Source: Winogradskyella sp.
Lineage (GTDB): Bacteria > Bacteroidota > Bacteroidia > Flavobacteriales > Flavobacteriaceae
NCBI RefSeq assembly: GCF_028282165.1
Contig: NZ_JANQIM010000024.1
Location: 1-64,000 of the forward strand
Direction of reading: 5' to 3'
DNA length: 64,000 bases
Shown piece after piece: positions 8,301-17,673 of this stretch. The position numbers and the translations under genes were made by a program. The stretch's first letter is position 1; every line of letters begins with the position of its first letter. The notes beneath the pieces were generated by a model. That model was not told the origin of the DNA, made no database searches, and saw nothing but the letters and a program-made list of their open reading frames with translations.

Positions 8301-10923
8301 AGCCGTAACGACTTCCTTTTGGCGATCTTAGACCAACAAAGCTTTCATAAGGTGCATATGGTATGGTGAAGGCATCGAGTGAAAAATCTCCACCATTTTC
8401 AAAAGCCCTTACCAAGAATTGCGCGTTCAACATACCTGGAGCATTCTTACCAATATTTAATTCTGAATCTATTTTTGCATTGCCATCAGCATCTAAATAA
8501 CCTTCAAAGACATTGGTTTCTTCTGTATTAAATCGCTTTGTAGGGTCATTGAATATATAGTTTTTATAGCCTTCAAAGCTTGTAGTCTTATTGGTGAACT
8601 TTGCTTTGATTTCTGCTTTAAGATTTTTTGCAGGTGCGCCATGTAGCCATGCGACATTTAAATCTCCTTGAAGTGGCGTATTTTTGGTAAGGACTTTATC
8701 TTTAAAATCGATTTTTATTTTTAAGCGGTTGGGTTTTACCGTTTCGATCTTTAAGTTTTTGGAAAAGCTAGCTCCTCCAACAGAGACTTTAGCGTTGTAA
8801 TTTCCGGTTTTATAGTCTGGTGAGGTTGGGACTTTAAAATCGAAGAAATTATTGATATTGTCTATCGACACTTTTCTGTAGACCAGTTTGCCCACAGGAT
8901 CTGTGATTTCCAGTTTTACGGGATGGCGTTTAGGTAGTTGATTCGCTTTGTCGTTGAGTACAAAAGTTAAGAACAAACTGTCTCCAGGTCTCCAAACGCC
9001 ACGTTCTCCATATATATAACCTTTTAGTCCACGTTGTAATCTGTTACCAGAGACGTCGAACTTACTAAGAGACAAGGAGTTTCCATCAAATAATTTTACA
9101 TAGCTCACACTTTTACCTTTCGAAACGATTGCAAAAGCTGCTCGTTTTTTGGTGTCGATTTCAATAATACCATCTGTATTTGTTGCTCCATTTGTCAGCT
9201 CTTGTTGTTGATAGTTGTACAAGGTTACTTTAGCACCACTTTCTGGACTGGTAGATAGAATATTGGTAACGGCAAAGAAATAGGTATTGTCACTGCCTTG
9301 CTTTGCAATAACGCCTAAATTTGAACCTATAAGATTAGCAGCAACAGTTCTATTACCATAATTGTAGTAGGAATATGTGCATGGATTGTCTTTATCTCTC
9401 CAAAGGTAATTTGTGTTTTTATAGTTGTAACTTAAGTTGTCCCAATAGCGTTCTTCCCTAAGTTCTTGCTCTTCTTCACTGACATCATCAGAAGCATAAA
9501 AGTCTTCTTCATAGTAGTCATCGTAATAATAATCGTCGTAGTAATCTTCTTCATCAATGTCTGTAGTTTCGTTATTTGATGTACAATCATATAAGGAATA
9601 CTCGCGCTTAAAGCTTAATTCTACTCTATAAATTGCCCCAGGATCTGCACTTAAATATTTTGATAAGTCGATACTGTAGGCTTTCCATTTGCCAGTATTT
9701 TGTGACTCATCGTCTATAAGTGTTATGGTTTCTTTGGCAATACGCCTCCCTACACGTTTAATACCATTTTCATAGTTGCTATTCATGTTATTCTCTTGCA
9801 AAAACTGAAGTACGTTATCTTCGAATATTTTGATAATTCTCACATCGACCTTGCTAAGGTTAACGGCTTCAAAATTGAATTTTAAATCTTGGGAATTTGG
9901 TAAGATTGAACCGTTACTAATCAATCTCACCTGAGGTTTTAGCTCTTCGAAGGTTAAGTTTTGCGCATAAGGATTTTTGAGTTTGTAACCGTCTATACTT
10001 TTAATACCTGTAAAAACATCGATTCTAATATCGCCTACTAGTTTATTGTCTGGATATACCTTTAGAACATTTCCGTCGACAATATATTTTGGATTTTTTG
10101 CATTTTGAATATTGACTAAACCAGCAAAATTCTGTTGTTTTTTTAATGGGTCGGAAAAGTTAATGGATAGGTATTGTTCTGGATTTTGAATAACATTGGT
10201 CTCAACAATGGTGAAATTGTTTTTACCAGGAATAGTAATAAAGTTTTCTCCTTTGTTTTCTGCTTTAATGGCCTTGCCATTCCAAATTACATTAATCTTG
10301 CTATCTTCTATTTTGCGTTTAATACTATCTATTCTAAATTCAAAATGTTTTGATGGCTCTGGCACTTCTAACCATACAAGATTTAGATTTTTTTTGTCCT
10401 GGGATGCCGCTACTAATTGTTTTGCGTCTTCTAGCTTTATAACATCTGCTGATCGTAACACACCAAGAAGGTATTGCCATTCTTTGTTGTAAGATTGTAA
10501 GTTATTGGTAACAACATTAAAGTTTGGTTTTATGGTTTTAAATCTAAAGGTGTAGTACTCAAACTCATTTGGAATATTGGGATAGATTTCGCTCAGTTTT
10601 ACCGTAACGGTATATTCTGTATTTGGTTCTAGGGCTTCATCTGGTGTAAATAAAAGCGTGTGCTTGTTTAGTGTTTTTAAAGTCCCTTGTGTGTAAGGAT
10701 ACATTTTCACCAATTTGTTATCTAGCTGTTGTTCGGTTTCCCACCCTTCGACTTCTTTTGATAAATTAATTTTAACGGGTTCAACTACTGATACGCGTCC
10801 TGATGTAGTATAACTGATATAGTCCCTATACTTAAAGATATTGTCGGTTTCTACTGGCTTTTTTTTGCATGAGATGGTTAACGCTATAAGTGCTAAGAAG
10901 GCAAGGTGCTTTTTGATACGCAT
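5332..10923 (-). CDS. Alpha-2-macroglobulin family lipoprotein with intact thioester motif
   Basis: This 1863-residue protein has a lipoprotein signal (ALTISC, Cys19), so it is membrane anchored in the periplasm or at the outer membrane. The order fits bacterial alpha-2-macroglobulins: macroglobulin strand domains, a MG2-like region (GYIYGERGVWRPGD.. about residue 640), bait-region-containing middle, and the thioester motif GCVEQT with Cys1416 and Gln1419. After that comes the alpha-helical thioester domain (GGLGYW, ...YALAGQ) and a C-terminal receptor-binding-like domain. Family knowledge: these proteins trap foreign proteases, usually beside a PbpC transglycosylase; no pbpC is present here. 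A Tyr/Asp/Glu-rich tract at about residues 452-495 (YYDDYYYDDYYEED) is unusual. The gene stands alone, flanked by a repeat and a 294-base leader region. Confidence 0.9.
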   Translation of the reverse strand: MRIKKHLAFLALIALTISCKKKPVETDNIFKYRDYISYTTSGRVSVVEPVKINLSKEVEGWETEQQLDNKLVKMYPYTQGTLKTLNKHTLLFTPDEALEPNTEYTVTVKLSEIYPNIPNEFEYYTFRFKTIKPNFNVVTNNLQSYNKEWQYLLGVLRSADVIKLEDAKQLVAASQDKKNLNLVWLEVPEPSKHFEFRIDSIKRKIEDSKINVIWNGKAIKAENKGENFITIPGKNNFTIVETNVIQNPEQYLSINFSDPLKKQQNFAGLVNIQNAKNPKYIVDGNVLKVYPDNKLVGDIRIDVFTGIKSIDGYKLKNPYAQNLTFEELKPQVRLISNGSILPNSQDLKFNFEAVNLSKVDVRIIKIFEDNVLQFLQENNMNSNYENGIKRVGRRIAKETITLIDDESQNTGKWKAYSIDLSKYLSADPGAIYRVELSFKREYSLYDCTSNNETTDIDEEDYYDDYYYDDYYEEDFYASDDVSEEEQELREERYWDNLSYNYKNTNYLWRDKDNPCTYSYYNYGNRTVAANLIGSNLGVIAKQGSDNTYFFAVTNILSTSPESGAKVTLYNYQQQELTNGATNTDGIIEIDTKKRAAFAIVSKGKSVSYVKLFDGNSLSLSKFDVSGNRLQRGLKGYIYGERGVWRPGDSLFLTFVLNDKANQLPKRHPVKLEITDPVGKLVYRKVSIDNINNFFDFKVPTSPDYKTGNYNAKVSVGGASFSKNLKIETVKPNRLKIKIDFKDKVLTKNTPLQGDLNVAWLHGAPAKNLKAEIKAKFTNKTTSFEGYKNYIFNDPTKRFNTEETNVFEGYLDADGNAKIDSELNIGKNAPGMLNAQFLVRAFENGGDFSLDAFTIPYAPYESFVGLRSPKGSRYGSYFTGEDHTFEIATVNTDGKPLQRQNLEVKIYKIEWRWWWNSSYDNLSSYVSSNYHRPVQQYVINSDAKGKASFKVNIPENDRGRYLIRIVDPVSGHATGRTAYFYKNWWSNSTSVDKDAAKMLVFSTDKDNYNVGEVAKLTFPSGSEGRALVSIENGTEVLQHQWIKTKPGETTVDIPVTSEMAPNVFINISLLQPHAITSNDLPIRLYGVIPMMVENPATKLEPQINMPDVIQPEQSYEIKVSEKNNEPMTYTIAVVEEGLLDLTRFKTPNAWNSFYAREALGVKTWDIFDNVIGAYSGSIDQVFAIGGDGSATKGKNKKANRFKPVVTYLGPFLLKEGQTKTHQLKMPNYVGAVRTMVVAGNNSKEAYGSAEKSVQVKKPLMVLATLPRKLSPGEKVTLPVTVFAMENKVKNVNLSLKLSDGITVKGEKMQSLQFTKPDEKMVYFELDVTKAKGINTIEVVATGHGEKSTYKVEIDVENPNPMTSRVIDNELQANANTTIDFSTFGVPGTNSATVEFSTLPPMDFSRRMAYLIRYPHGCVEQTTSSVFPQLYLADIFDLTEKKKKEIQRNIENGIRRLGNFQNPDGGLGYWMGENTASDWGTSYAGHFMIEAEKKGFVLPLTFKSNWITYQRQAARDWRPSYRTYNSDLAQAYRLYTLALAGSPDLASMNRLREFEEISNDAKWRLAAAYALAGQKEASDAISKTANIDFQPPRSDSYTYGSLHRNRAMALETMLLTNHPKKVDLAKSIAKSLSSDQWMSTQTTAYSLLAMGKLITQNGGKDLKLNYSINGKTETVDTKNGMAQRHMPIKDGNNQLVITNERDNVIYVRILNSGKLKLGEELAVQRGLSISTVYKDLQGNKIDISNLQQGQDFVATVSISNLTSDYVNDVALTQIFPSGWDIVNTRFTDFGDTTISKARYTDIRDDRVNFYFNMNRKGNYGTKTFTVMLNASYLGTYYLPGAQAEAMYDNDDYLVRNKGKWVTVNK

Positions 10924-11165
10924 TGGTGTTGATGGAATTAAATAAAACTTCAGTTAAAAAAAGCGGTAGGGACTTTCTTGTTAATTTAAGTACGCCAGTT
11001 TTTATTTCTTTAGATTTTGGGCCGTTGTTAAATTGTTCTTAAAGTTACAAAACACCAGAATGAGTGATTTTAAGAAATTGAAATGTTTTCACGAAGTTTT
11101 TAACTAACTAATTACAGAATACCAGAAGTAACCAGAATCATTCTACAAGTTAACTGATTAACGCT
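10924..11165. other. Intergenic region upstream of the macroglobulin gene
   Basis: I see no gene. It must hold the promoter of the macroglobulin lipoprotein, but I cannot point to a convincing TTTG/TAnnTTTG pair. The right end, beyond the stop of the DUF6090 remnant, may carry decayed coding sequence: a minus-strand stretch reading ILVTSGIL resembles the DUF6090 membrane segment ILLVVIGIL. Confidence 0.5.
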
Positions 11166-11225
11166 TTAAGCCATTTTATTTTCTTGGGTTAGTGAACGAC
11201 GCATATGACGAAAGAATTTAATCAT
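11166..11225 (-). pseudogene. Truncated fourth DUF6090 gene (19-codon stump)
   Basis: On the minus strand an ATG that overlaps the end of the preceding DUF6090 gene by 8 bases opens a 19-residue frame, MIKFFRHMRRSLTQENKMA, then TAA. This is the N-terminal signature of DUF6090 proteins (compare [18 protein letters not shown] and MIKFFRHIRQGLIKEN next door). The following in-frame codons, with stops, still read ILVTSGIL where the family has ILLVVIGIL. I read it as the decayed N-terminus of a fourth paralogue, too short to be found as an ORF. Confidence 0.75.
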
Positions 11226-11973
11226 TATGGTTTTCGATACGATGTAAAAGATCTAAAACTAACTCCTTAAGTTCCCTGTAAGCTGCAATATTTCCATCAT
11301 GATACTCTAATCTAGCAAAGATGTGATTCTCAAATTCTTGATCATATAACATTTTGTAGTTATCATTTTTATACAGGGAAGAAGGGTTAACATTATCAAA
11401 AATATCAGGAATTCCAGAAGAGTTTCTAAAGTTAAAATGTTGATTGAGGTAGGGCACAAATAACGAATTGAGGTCATCATTAGAAATTCTTTCGCGTTCA
11501 ATGATTTTCATATTCTCAGTACTTAGGTTATATATGGCTTCCCTGATGTCGTCATCCTTTATTAGAGACATATCGCCATTTTCTCTTCCTTCTGTAATGA
11601 TGTTGAGATTAAGGTTGAGGTGAAAGTCAAAAAAATTATTTCTAACTAACGTATTAATTTTACTTTTGAGGTTAACTGTATCTTTTCCGTTAATAATGGG
11701 CAGTAACTGAAGGGACTCCATGTAGCGCTTCTCAAAATCATTAGCCACATAATCTATTCGTTCAATATTTTTCCTTAATTGGTTGGTAAGGCGTTTTACA
11801 TATCTATTGGCCTTATCGTCTTCAATTCTACGTGTATTCCAATTATTAATCTGTAATGCGATTAAAATTCCAATGACCACTAGAAGAATTTCTCCAATGG
11901 CATATTTAAAATACTTTCCCATTTTACTTTGTTCAATTAATGATTTGCGAATATGACGAAAGAATTTAGTCAT
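11218..11973 (-). CDS. DUF6090 family membrane-anchored protein (copy 1)
   Basis: The 251-residue protein has the DUF6090 N-terminus, FFRHIRKSLIEQSKMGKYFKYAIGE, followed by one transmembrane helix ILLVVIGILIALQI and the NNW..RR juxtamembrane motif. The rest is helical and charged with coiled-coil character and no catalytic motif I recognise. Topology is probably a short cytosolic N-terminus, one inner-membrane helix and a periplasmic helical domain. Its start overlaps the stop of the VPS10 gene (TAATG), implying translational coupling and a shared job. The function of the family is unknown to me. Copies 2 and 3 lie upstream in the same operon. Confidence 0.85.
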   Translation of the reverse strand: MTKFFRHIRKSLIEQSKMGKYFKYAIGEILLVVIGILIALQINNWNTRRIEDDKANRYVKRLTNQLRKNIERIDYVANDFEKRYMESLQLLPIINGKDTVNLKSKINTLVRNNFFDFHLNLNLNIITEGRENGDMSLIKDDDIREAIYNLSTENMKIIERERISNDDLNSLFVPYLNQHFNFRNSSGIPDIFDNVNPSSLYKNDNYKMLYDQEFENHIFARLEYHDGNIAAYRELKELVLDLLHRIENHND

Positions 11974-14900
11974 TAGTTGTTCTTGTTTAGAATAAGTGCA
12001 GGTAAGTTTAAAGATTTGTATAAATTGTTGTAGGCATTCATCTCAGTGTTAATAATGGCATCACGTTCATTTTTGTACACTTGCCAATCTTTCATTAAAT
12101 CCTTAAAACGTTCTTTAGCACCTTCGGTAACTTTTGGATCTGCTTGATTTACATAGAATAGAAGTTGAATCAATTGCGCATTAAGTTTATTGTTGAAATT
12201 TATAACATCTTGAAACGTTTTTTGCTTAGCTTGTATGAGATTTTCTTCCCAATCATTTATACGTTTAACTAAATCCTCACCTTTTTCTACAAGTGGTTTT
12301 GCATCCTCATTATCTTTTAAAAGCTTTGCATAACTGTTGAGTTGTGTTTTAGCAGACCGCATTTGGTTGACAGACTCGTGCATGTCTCTAATGGTGTTCT
12401 CTATAGCAACCAACATGTCTTGTTGTTCTACAAAATCCTGGGGACTGGAATCAATGGCTGGATTTGGAAGAATTGTAGCTATAGTTTCTACGGTTTCGCC
12501 CTCCAAAGTTAATCTTAATGCATAATTTCCTGGAGCAACACTAGACCCAGAAAGTCCACCAAAAACAAAAACTTTATTTATAGCTGGTAAAGCTTCTCTA
12601 TTAAAATCCCAAGTAAATCTATTATAGCCTTTTTTTGAAGATAGAATTTGAGGCTTCGAAGGGCCTCCAGGCCAAGATTTGAAGTCTTTTGACTTTTTGT
12701 TGCTATAGGTTCTAATCACTTTTGTACCATCCAATATTTCTAGTTTTAAATCGAGCGTATCGGCATCCTTATCTATGTAATAATCGAATGTAACACCAGA
12801 TCTTGGATTTTGACCTTGCCCTATTGCTTTTGAAACACCTCCAAAAATGCGATAGCTAGGCTTGGGTTGAAATATTTCAATTGCTTTTTGAATGGTTTTC
12901 TGTTGTTGCAAAACTCCTAAGTCATCTAAAATCCAAAAACCACGACCAGAGGTTGCGGCCACCAAATCATTGTCTTGAATAATTAGATCGTTAATAGCAA
13001 CTATTGGTAAACCTAAGTTGAGACGTTGCCAATGGGCACCATCATCATTAGAGATATACAACCCAGTTTCGGTACCAGCATATAACAATCCTTTTCGATT
13101 TTTATCTGCTCTCACAACTCTTGTAAATCCATTAGGGTCATCTAAACCATTGACGATTTTAGTCCAAGATTCCCCATAGTCGTTGGTTTTAAAAATATAT
13201 GAGTTGAGATCTAAGGATTTGTATCGCATTATTACGACATAAGCTGTTGCAGGGTCGTGTTCAGAGATATCTATACTGTTTATAATACCATCATTAACGC
13301 TTTTAGGTGTAATATTCTTCCAACTTGCACCGCCATCTTTTGTAATATGCAATAAACCATCATCAGTACCAGCATAGAGTACACCCTCTTGATGTTGGGA
13401 CTCTACTAAAGCCGTGATGGTATTGTAATTTTCACCACCAGCAGCTTCGTTGGTGTAAGGTCCACCACCTGGGCCATGCTTTTCTGTTTCGTTCTTAGTT
13501 AAATCAGGACTAATTGTAGTCCAACTTGTACCTCCATCTGTAGTTTTAAAAACAACATTACCTGCATGATAAATTGTTGATCTATTATGAGGAGATGAAA
13601 TTATGGGAGCATTCCAATTGTATCGATATTTGGAGTCTTTTGGCGCGATGCTTAATCCTAATTCGGGGTATTGTTTAATAGACTTTTGTTGTCTAGATGA
13701 TTTAGTCCATTTGCTAATATTCCCTTGATACGTACCACCATAAACCGTCTCTGGATTGTCGGGGTCAAACGCGATAAATGCACTTTCTCCACCTGCTACA
13801 GAATACCAATCTTTCCAATCGATGCCTCCATCATTGGTACGACTTGCAATGGCAATTGCCGAGTTGTCTTGTTGTCCTCCATAAACATTATAAGGCACTA
13901 AATTATCGGTGATGACACGATAAAACTGCGATGTTGATTGATTTTGTTGGGTACTCCAACTTTTACCACTATTAAATGAAATATTAGCACCTCCATCATT
14001 AGAGTTGATGAGATTGGTGTTATCATGTGGGTTAATCCATAAGTGATGATTATCGCCATGAGGAACAGGAATATTAAAAAAGCTTCGGCCACCGTCGATA
14101 GATTTCATAACAGGAGCATTTAAAACATACACTATATTTTCATTTTGTGGATCCGCAAAAATCTCCATATAATACCAAGATCGTGCAATATTGACACGAT
14201 TACTATTAATCTGCTTCCAAGTTTTCCCCGCATCGTCAGAACGATACACACCTCCTTTTTTGTCTTCCGCTTCTATGACGGCAAATACGCGTTCTGAGTT
14301 TGCTCTAGAAACAGAAATCCCGGCTTTACCAAAGGCTTCTGGTAGACCGTTTTCGAGTTTATCCCAAGTCTCACCACCATCGACAGACTTATAAAGCCCA
14401 GAATATTCACCACCAGATTCTATGAGCCACGGATAACGACGATGTTGCCACATTGCAGCATATAAAATCCTTGGATTGGTCATATCCATAGATAAAGAGG
14501 ACGCTCCTGTGGTTGAATTGATAAACAGTACTTGTTCCCAAGTTTGGCCTCCGTCAATGGTTTTATAAATACCTCTTTCGTCGGTTGGGGCATATTGAGC
14601 ACCTTGGGCACTGATATAGATGATATCGGGATTTGTGGGATGAATAATCACATCCGAAATATGACGTGTATTTTCTAAGCCGATATGCTTCCAAGTTTTT
14701 CCTGCATCCATGGATTTGTAAACACCATCTCCCATGGATGTCATAACGCCGCGAGCTGCGTGTTCTCCCATACCAACCACAACGATATTAGTATCGCTTT
14801 CAGATACGGCAATGGCACCAACCGAGCCTGTCTTAAAGGAACCATCTGATATGTTTTTCCATGTAATACCAGCATCTGTAGTTTTGAAAACACCGCCGCC

Positions 14901-15119
14901 TGTTGAACCCATATAATAGGTATATGGTTGTCCTATGACTCCTGTAGAAGCCACACTTCGTCCACCTCTAAAGGGTCCAATATTTCGCCATTTTAATCCA
15001 TGAAACACCGAATCTACAAGTTTAATAACGGGTTCACTGGATTTCTTTTTTCGTTTTTGAGCATGGTTTGTTATTGGTAGCAAAAGCATGCAAAAGATGA
15101 GGAGTTTTAGTGTTTTCAT
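11973..15119 (-). CDS. Secreted VPS10/sortilin-like beta-propeller protein
   Basis: A signal peptide ([20 protein letters not shown]) precedes the family start [12 protein letters not shown]. At least nine BNR/Asp-box motifs follow, such as [64 protein letters not shown] and SNDDGAHW. These mark the blades of a sortilin/VPS10-type propeller over about residues 50-720. A beta-sandwich segment and a C-terminal helical region (about residues 880-1048) complete it, and 1048 residues is usual for the Bacteroidota family. The role is probably ligand binding or hydrolysis in the periplasm or outside; catalysis is unproven. It is coupled to DUF6090 copy 1 and 42 bases after copy 2. Confidence 0.85.
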   Translation of the reverse strand: MKTLKLLIFCMLLLPITNHAQKRKKKSSEPVIKLVDSVFHGLKWRNIGPFRGGRSVASTGVIGQPYTYYMGSTGGGVFKTTDAGITWKNISDGSFKTGSVGAIAVSESDTNIVVVGMGEHAARGVMTSMGDGVYKSMDAGKTWKHIGLENTRHISDVIIHPTNPDIIYISAQGAQYAPTDERGIYKTIDGGQTWEQVLFINSTTGASSLSMDMTNPRILYAAMWQHRRYPWLIESGGEYSGLYKSVDGGETWDKLENGLPEAFGKAGISVSRANSERVFAVIEAEDKKGGVYRSDDAGKTWKQINSNRVNIARSWYYMEIFADPQNENIVYVLNAPVMKSIDGGRSFFNIPVPHGDNHHLWINPHDNTNLINSNDGGANISFNSGKSWSTQQNQSTSQFYRVITDNLVPYNVYGGQQDNSAIAIASRTNDGGIDWKDWYSVAGGESAFIAFDPDNPETVYGGTYQGNISKWTKSSRQQKSIKQYPELGLSIAPKDSKYRYNWNAPIISSPHNRSTIYHAGNVVFKTTDGGTSWTTISPDLTKNETEKHGPGGGPYTNEAAGGENYNTITALVESQHQEGVLYAGTDDGLLHITKDGGASWKNITPKSVNDGIINSIDISEHDPATAYVVIMRYKSLDLNSYIFKTNDYGESWTKIVNGLDDPNGFTRVVRADKNRKGLLYAGTETGLYISNDDGAHWQRLNLGLPIVAINDLIIQDNDLVAATSGRGFWILDDLGVLQQQKTIQKAIEIFQPKPSYRIFGGVSKAIGQGQNPRSGVTFDYYIDKDADTLDLKLEILDGTKVIRTYSNKKSKDFKSWPGGPSKPQILSSKKGYNRFTWDFNREALPAINKVFVFGGLSGSSVAPGNYALRLTLEGETVETIATILPNPAIDSSPQDFVEQQDMLVAIENTIRDMHESVNQMRSAKTQLNSYAKLLKDNEDAKPLVEKGEDLVKRINDWEENLIQAKQKTFQDVINFNNKLNAQLIQLLFYVNQADPKVTEGAKERFKDLMKDWQVYKNERDAIINTEMNAYNNLYKSLNLPALILNKNN

Positions 15120-15161
15120 AGGGTTGGTTTTGGTTAGGGTTTGCTTATAAATCTAAAAAAA

Positions 15162-15911
15162 TTAATTTCTGCTAACAATTTCGTCATCTACTATTTCAAG
15201 CAATTCTTTAATTTCTTGCTGGGTTTCAATTAGACTTTCACTTTGAGATTGCGTACTCATGAGCATAATAAACAAATAGGCATATACTTCTGGGTCCTTG
15301 TGGATAGCCACTTCTGAAATATCTTTTAGACGAGAATCATGGTTGACCAAACTTTTTATGGACTGCTTATTAAACGATTTAATAGCAACATAATCACCAA
15401 ACTGTCGAGCACGTTGTTTAACACTTTCTTGAGTTGTGGTATTAAACTCTTTTTTATAATACTGTGATAAACGCGATCTTAAACTACTATTTGTAATCAG
15501 GTCTACGTTTTCGGCTGCAATCATATTGTCGAATGCAATTCTATTGGGTTCAAAAACATCATAAATAGTTAAGGTGAACATATATTTTATAATCTTGGGC
15601 ATATACACTTCAGGATCGGAATAACGCTCCAAGGCATAAAACATGGAGTCTGTTAATTGGGATTTTGTTCTATTGAAGTTGACTACTCTGTCAATGGCTT
15701 CAATATCATCTTTGAGATTGGCCTTGATATCTTTTAAGTAGCTCTGTTCTTTCGCGTTCCGTATTCTTTGATCTTGCCAACTATTCACTTGAAAGGCCAA
15801 AAGAATCCCGATCATTACCAAAAATATTTCACCAATGGCATAAAGCATGTATTTACTTAACTTGGATTTTAGCATGGCATTTATTCTAATCTTTTTAAAA
15901 AGTAATGGCAT
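15162..15911 (-). CDS. DUF6090 family membrane-anchored protein (copy 2)
   Basis: This 249-residue paralogue is the most divergent of the three at its N-terminus (LFKKIRINAMLKSKLSKYMLYAIGE), but it keeps the transmembrane segment IFLVMIGILLAFQV and NSW..QR. A helical, charged domain follows. The start codon overlaps the stop of copy 3 by one base (TAATG). Copy 2 is the middle gene of the cyclase-DUF6090-DUF6090-VPS10-DUF6090 operon. Function unknown; because the copies differ greatly in their distal domains, they may have different partners. Confidence 0.85.
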   Translation of the reverse strand: MPLLFKKIRINAMLKSKLSKYMLYAIGEIFLVMIGILLAFQVNSWQDQRIRNAKEQSYLKDIKANLKDDIEAIDRVVNFNRTKSQLTDSMFYALERYSDPEVYMPKIIKYMFTLTIYDVFEPNRIAFDNMIAAENVDLITNSSLRSRLSQYYKKEFNTTTQESVKQRARQFGDYVAIKSFNKQSIKSLVNHDSRLKDISEVAIHKDPEVYAYLFIMLMSTQSQSESLIETQQEIKELLEIVDDEIVSRN

Positions 15912-16663
15912 TATTCAGGTTGGTTTAAGTCTCTTAAGATGGTTTCTTGGCAAGTTTTAATGTCCTCCATGAGGAATTCTGAGTAATATATTATCGTATA
16001 TAAATCTTCTAGTCGTAACCTCATGATACTTCCAAAGGTTGGATCTTTTAGCATTGTCTTAAATTGACTTATTAATTGCTCTTGATTTTCTAGATTTTTA
16101 GCTGATAATAAAGACAGGTCACAGTTTTGTGATAAATAAGGATGTATATTATTGATAATGGAATTTTGCGCGTTTTTTTCTATGTTAGAAATACGATCCC
16201 ACCATTCGAGATACTTTAAAAGTGCATTTTTAGTAGCTTTAGAAGAAACCATATCAAATTTCCCAGACGATTGTAGATCATTTAATTGGGGATGGGATGG
16301 TGTATAAAATCTATACATTTTTATGTATTCGAGAAGGGTAGCGATACTGTCAAAATCATTACTGGGAGATAATTCGCCATTTTTAATTTTTAAAACCTTG
16401 CTAACAGAGTTTCTTATAACGACCCTCATGCTGTCATCTCCTTTTAATTCAAATTCAGCATTTTCAAATTCGGTTAAAAGCCCTTGTAATATCTTTTGCT
16501 CAGCGACTAGATTTTTTCTATGGTCTTTCCAATCATTGAATTGGAGTGCGAGAAGAATACCAATAACCACTAAGATGATTTCGCCAACGGCGTAGAGGAG
16601 GTATTTGCTAAAACGGTTTTCTTTGATTAAGCCTTGTCTTATATGTCTAAAGAATTTAATCAT
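15911..16663 (-). CDS. DUF6090 family membrane-anchored protein (copy 3)
   Basis: This 250-residue protein begins MIKFFRHIRQGLIKENRFSK, followed by the transmembrane helix IILVVIGILLALQF and NDWKDHR. The remainder is a helical domain without recognised motifs. Its ATG overlaps the stop of the cyclase-family gene by four bases (ATGA), and its own stop overlaps the start of copy 2, so three genes in a row are translationally coupled. Of the intact copies, its first 16 residues are closest to the degenerate stump at 11166-11225. Confidence 0.85.
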   Translation of the reverse strand: MIKFFRHIRQGLIKENRFSKYLLYAVGEIILVVIGILLALQFNDWKDHRKNLVAEQKILQGLLTEFENAEFELKGDDSMRVVIRNSVSKVLKIKNGELSPSNDFDSIATLLEYIKMYRFYTPSHPQLNDLQSSGKFDMVSSKATKNALLKYLEWWDRISNIEKNAQNSIINNIHPYLSQNCDLSLLSAKNLENQEQLISQFKTMLKDPTFGSIMRLRLEDLYTIIYYSEFLMEDIKTCQETILRDLNQPE

Positions 16664-17472
16664 TGCGCTTCATCTACTTTAGCAATGATTCGTAGCGGTG
16701 CGCCACTTCCATCCTTAATTTTCATAGGTAATGCTATGACTTCAAAACCTTTAGAAGGAAGTTGGTCTAGGTTGGTAATGTTTTCAAAAGCGGGAATATT
16801 TTCTGAGAGCAAAATAACGTGACTTTTAAAATATTCGGATTGTCCATAATCGATACTTGGTGTATCAATACCTATAGAATTGATGTTTCTGTTTTCAACC
16901 AACCAAGTCGCTGCTTCTGGCGAAAGTCCCGGAAAATGCAATAATTTAACGGCTTCAGGTCCACGTTGGTCAGTGCCTAGATATTTGAGTTTGTCTGGAT
17001 AATATTTGGAATGTCCTGTGAATAAAAGAATAATAGCACCCTCAGGGATTTCCCCATTAGCTTTTTCCCAATCGATAAAATCCTGTACACTCACTAAATA
17101 ATCCGGATTGCCGTTAGCGTTTGCTGTAACATCAATTTTAATGCCTTGGCCTACAAGTTTTTCTAATGGAATTTCTTCAACGGATTGCTTCCCTTTTGAA
17201 AAGTGAATCGGAGCATCGATATGTGTACCTCCATGTTCTGCAGTTTCAAAATTATTAGCAGCATAGAAATAGCCTTTGTCCGTATCGCCCTTGGCAACAA
17301 CATCTAATTTGAATTCTTTTGCAGTGACCCAATACACGGTTTCCTCAGAAAACGTATGGGTTAAATCAATAATTTTAGTCTTGGTGGTGGTGTTTTCTGA
17401 TGTTTTATCTGACTTTTCGCAGGATGACATTAGGCATAGCAAAGCTAATAAACATAGAATATTGAATTTCAT
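16660..17472 (-). CDS. Cyclase (kynurenine formamidase-like) family lipoprotein
   Basis: I start at 17472 (MKFNILCLLALLCLMSSC) because this gives a lipoprotein signal; the longer frame to 17526 adds 18 unlikely residues. The protein is 270 residues. The family signature EHGGTHIDAPIHF (the metal-binding HxGTHxDxPxH of PF04199) is intact, and IDLTHTFSEETVYW and GIDTPSIDYG match the usual N-terminal and C-terminal motifs. Relatives hydrolyse N-formylkynurenine or other amides and lactones using two metal ions. A lipid-anchored periplasmic version probably has a different, unknown substrate. It is the first gene of the DUF6090/VPS10 operon, overlapping DUF6090 copy 3 by four bases. Confidence 0.85.
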   Translation of the reverse strand: MKFNILCLLALLCLMSSCEKSDKTSENTTTKTKIIDLTHTFSEETVYWVTAKEFKLDVVAKGDTDKGYFYAANNFETAEHGGTHIDAPIHFSKGKQSVEEIPLEKLVGQGIKIDVTANANGNPDYLVSVQDFIDWEKANGEIPEGAIILLFTGHSKYYPDKLKYLGTDQRGPEAVKLLHFPGLSPEAATWLVENRNINSIGIDTPSIDYGQSEYFKSHVILLSENIPAFENITNLDQLPSKGFEVIALPMKIKDGSGAPLRIIAKVDEAQ

Positions 17473-17608
17473 AGTTTGAAAATTTTTGGAATAATAAAAT
17501 GATACATAAGGTACAACCACTTGCACAGATAAACAAGCAGATGAAGTTGATGGTGTAGTTGAGGTTGGTTAACTATTTGTAATTAAAGATATTAAATTGT
17601 TACAAATT

Positions 17609-17663
17609 GTCACTTCGAGTGATTTCATCCCGATAGCTATCGGGATTGAAATTGTATCGAGAA
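17609..17663. repeat. Dispersed palindromic repeat, intergenic copy
   Basis: It contains GTCACTTCGAGTG, then CCCGATAGCTATCGGG, and ends near TATCGAGAAC. The central 16-base palindrome is identical to that at 5243-5293. It lies between the isoaspartyl peptidase and cyclase genes and probably separates their transcripts. Confidence 0.75.
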
Positions 17664-17673
17664 CTAAAAGAAT

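Noticed and set aside
5332..10923. A YfhM-PbpC type macroglobulin operon.
   Set aside because: No transglycosylase gene is adjacent; the macroglobulin stands alone.
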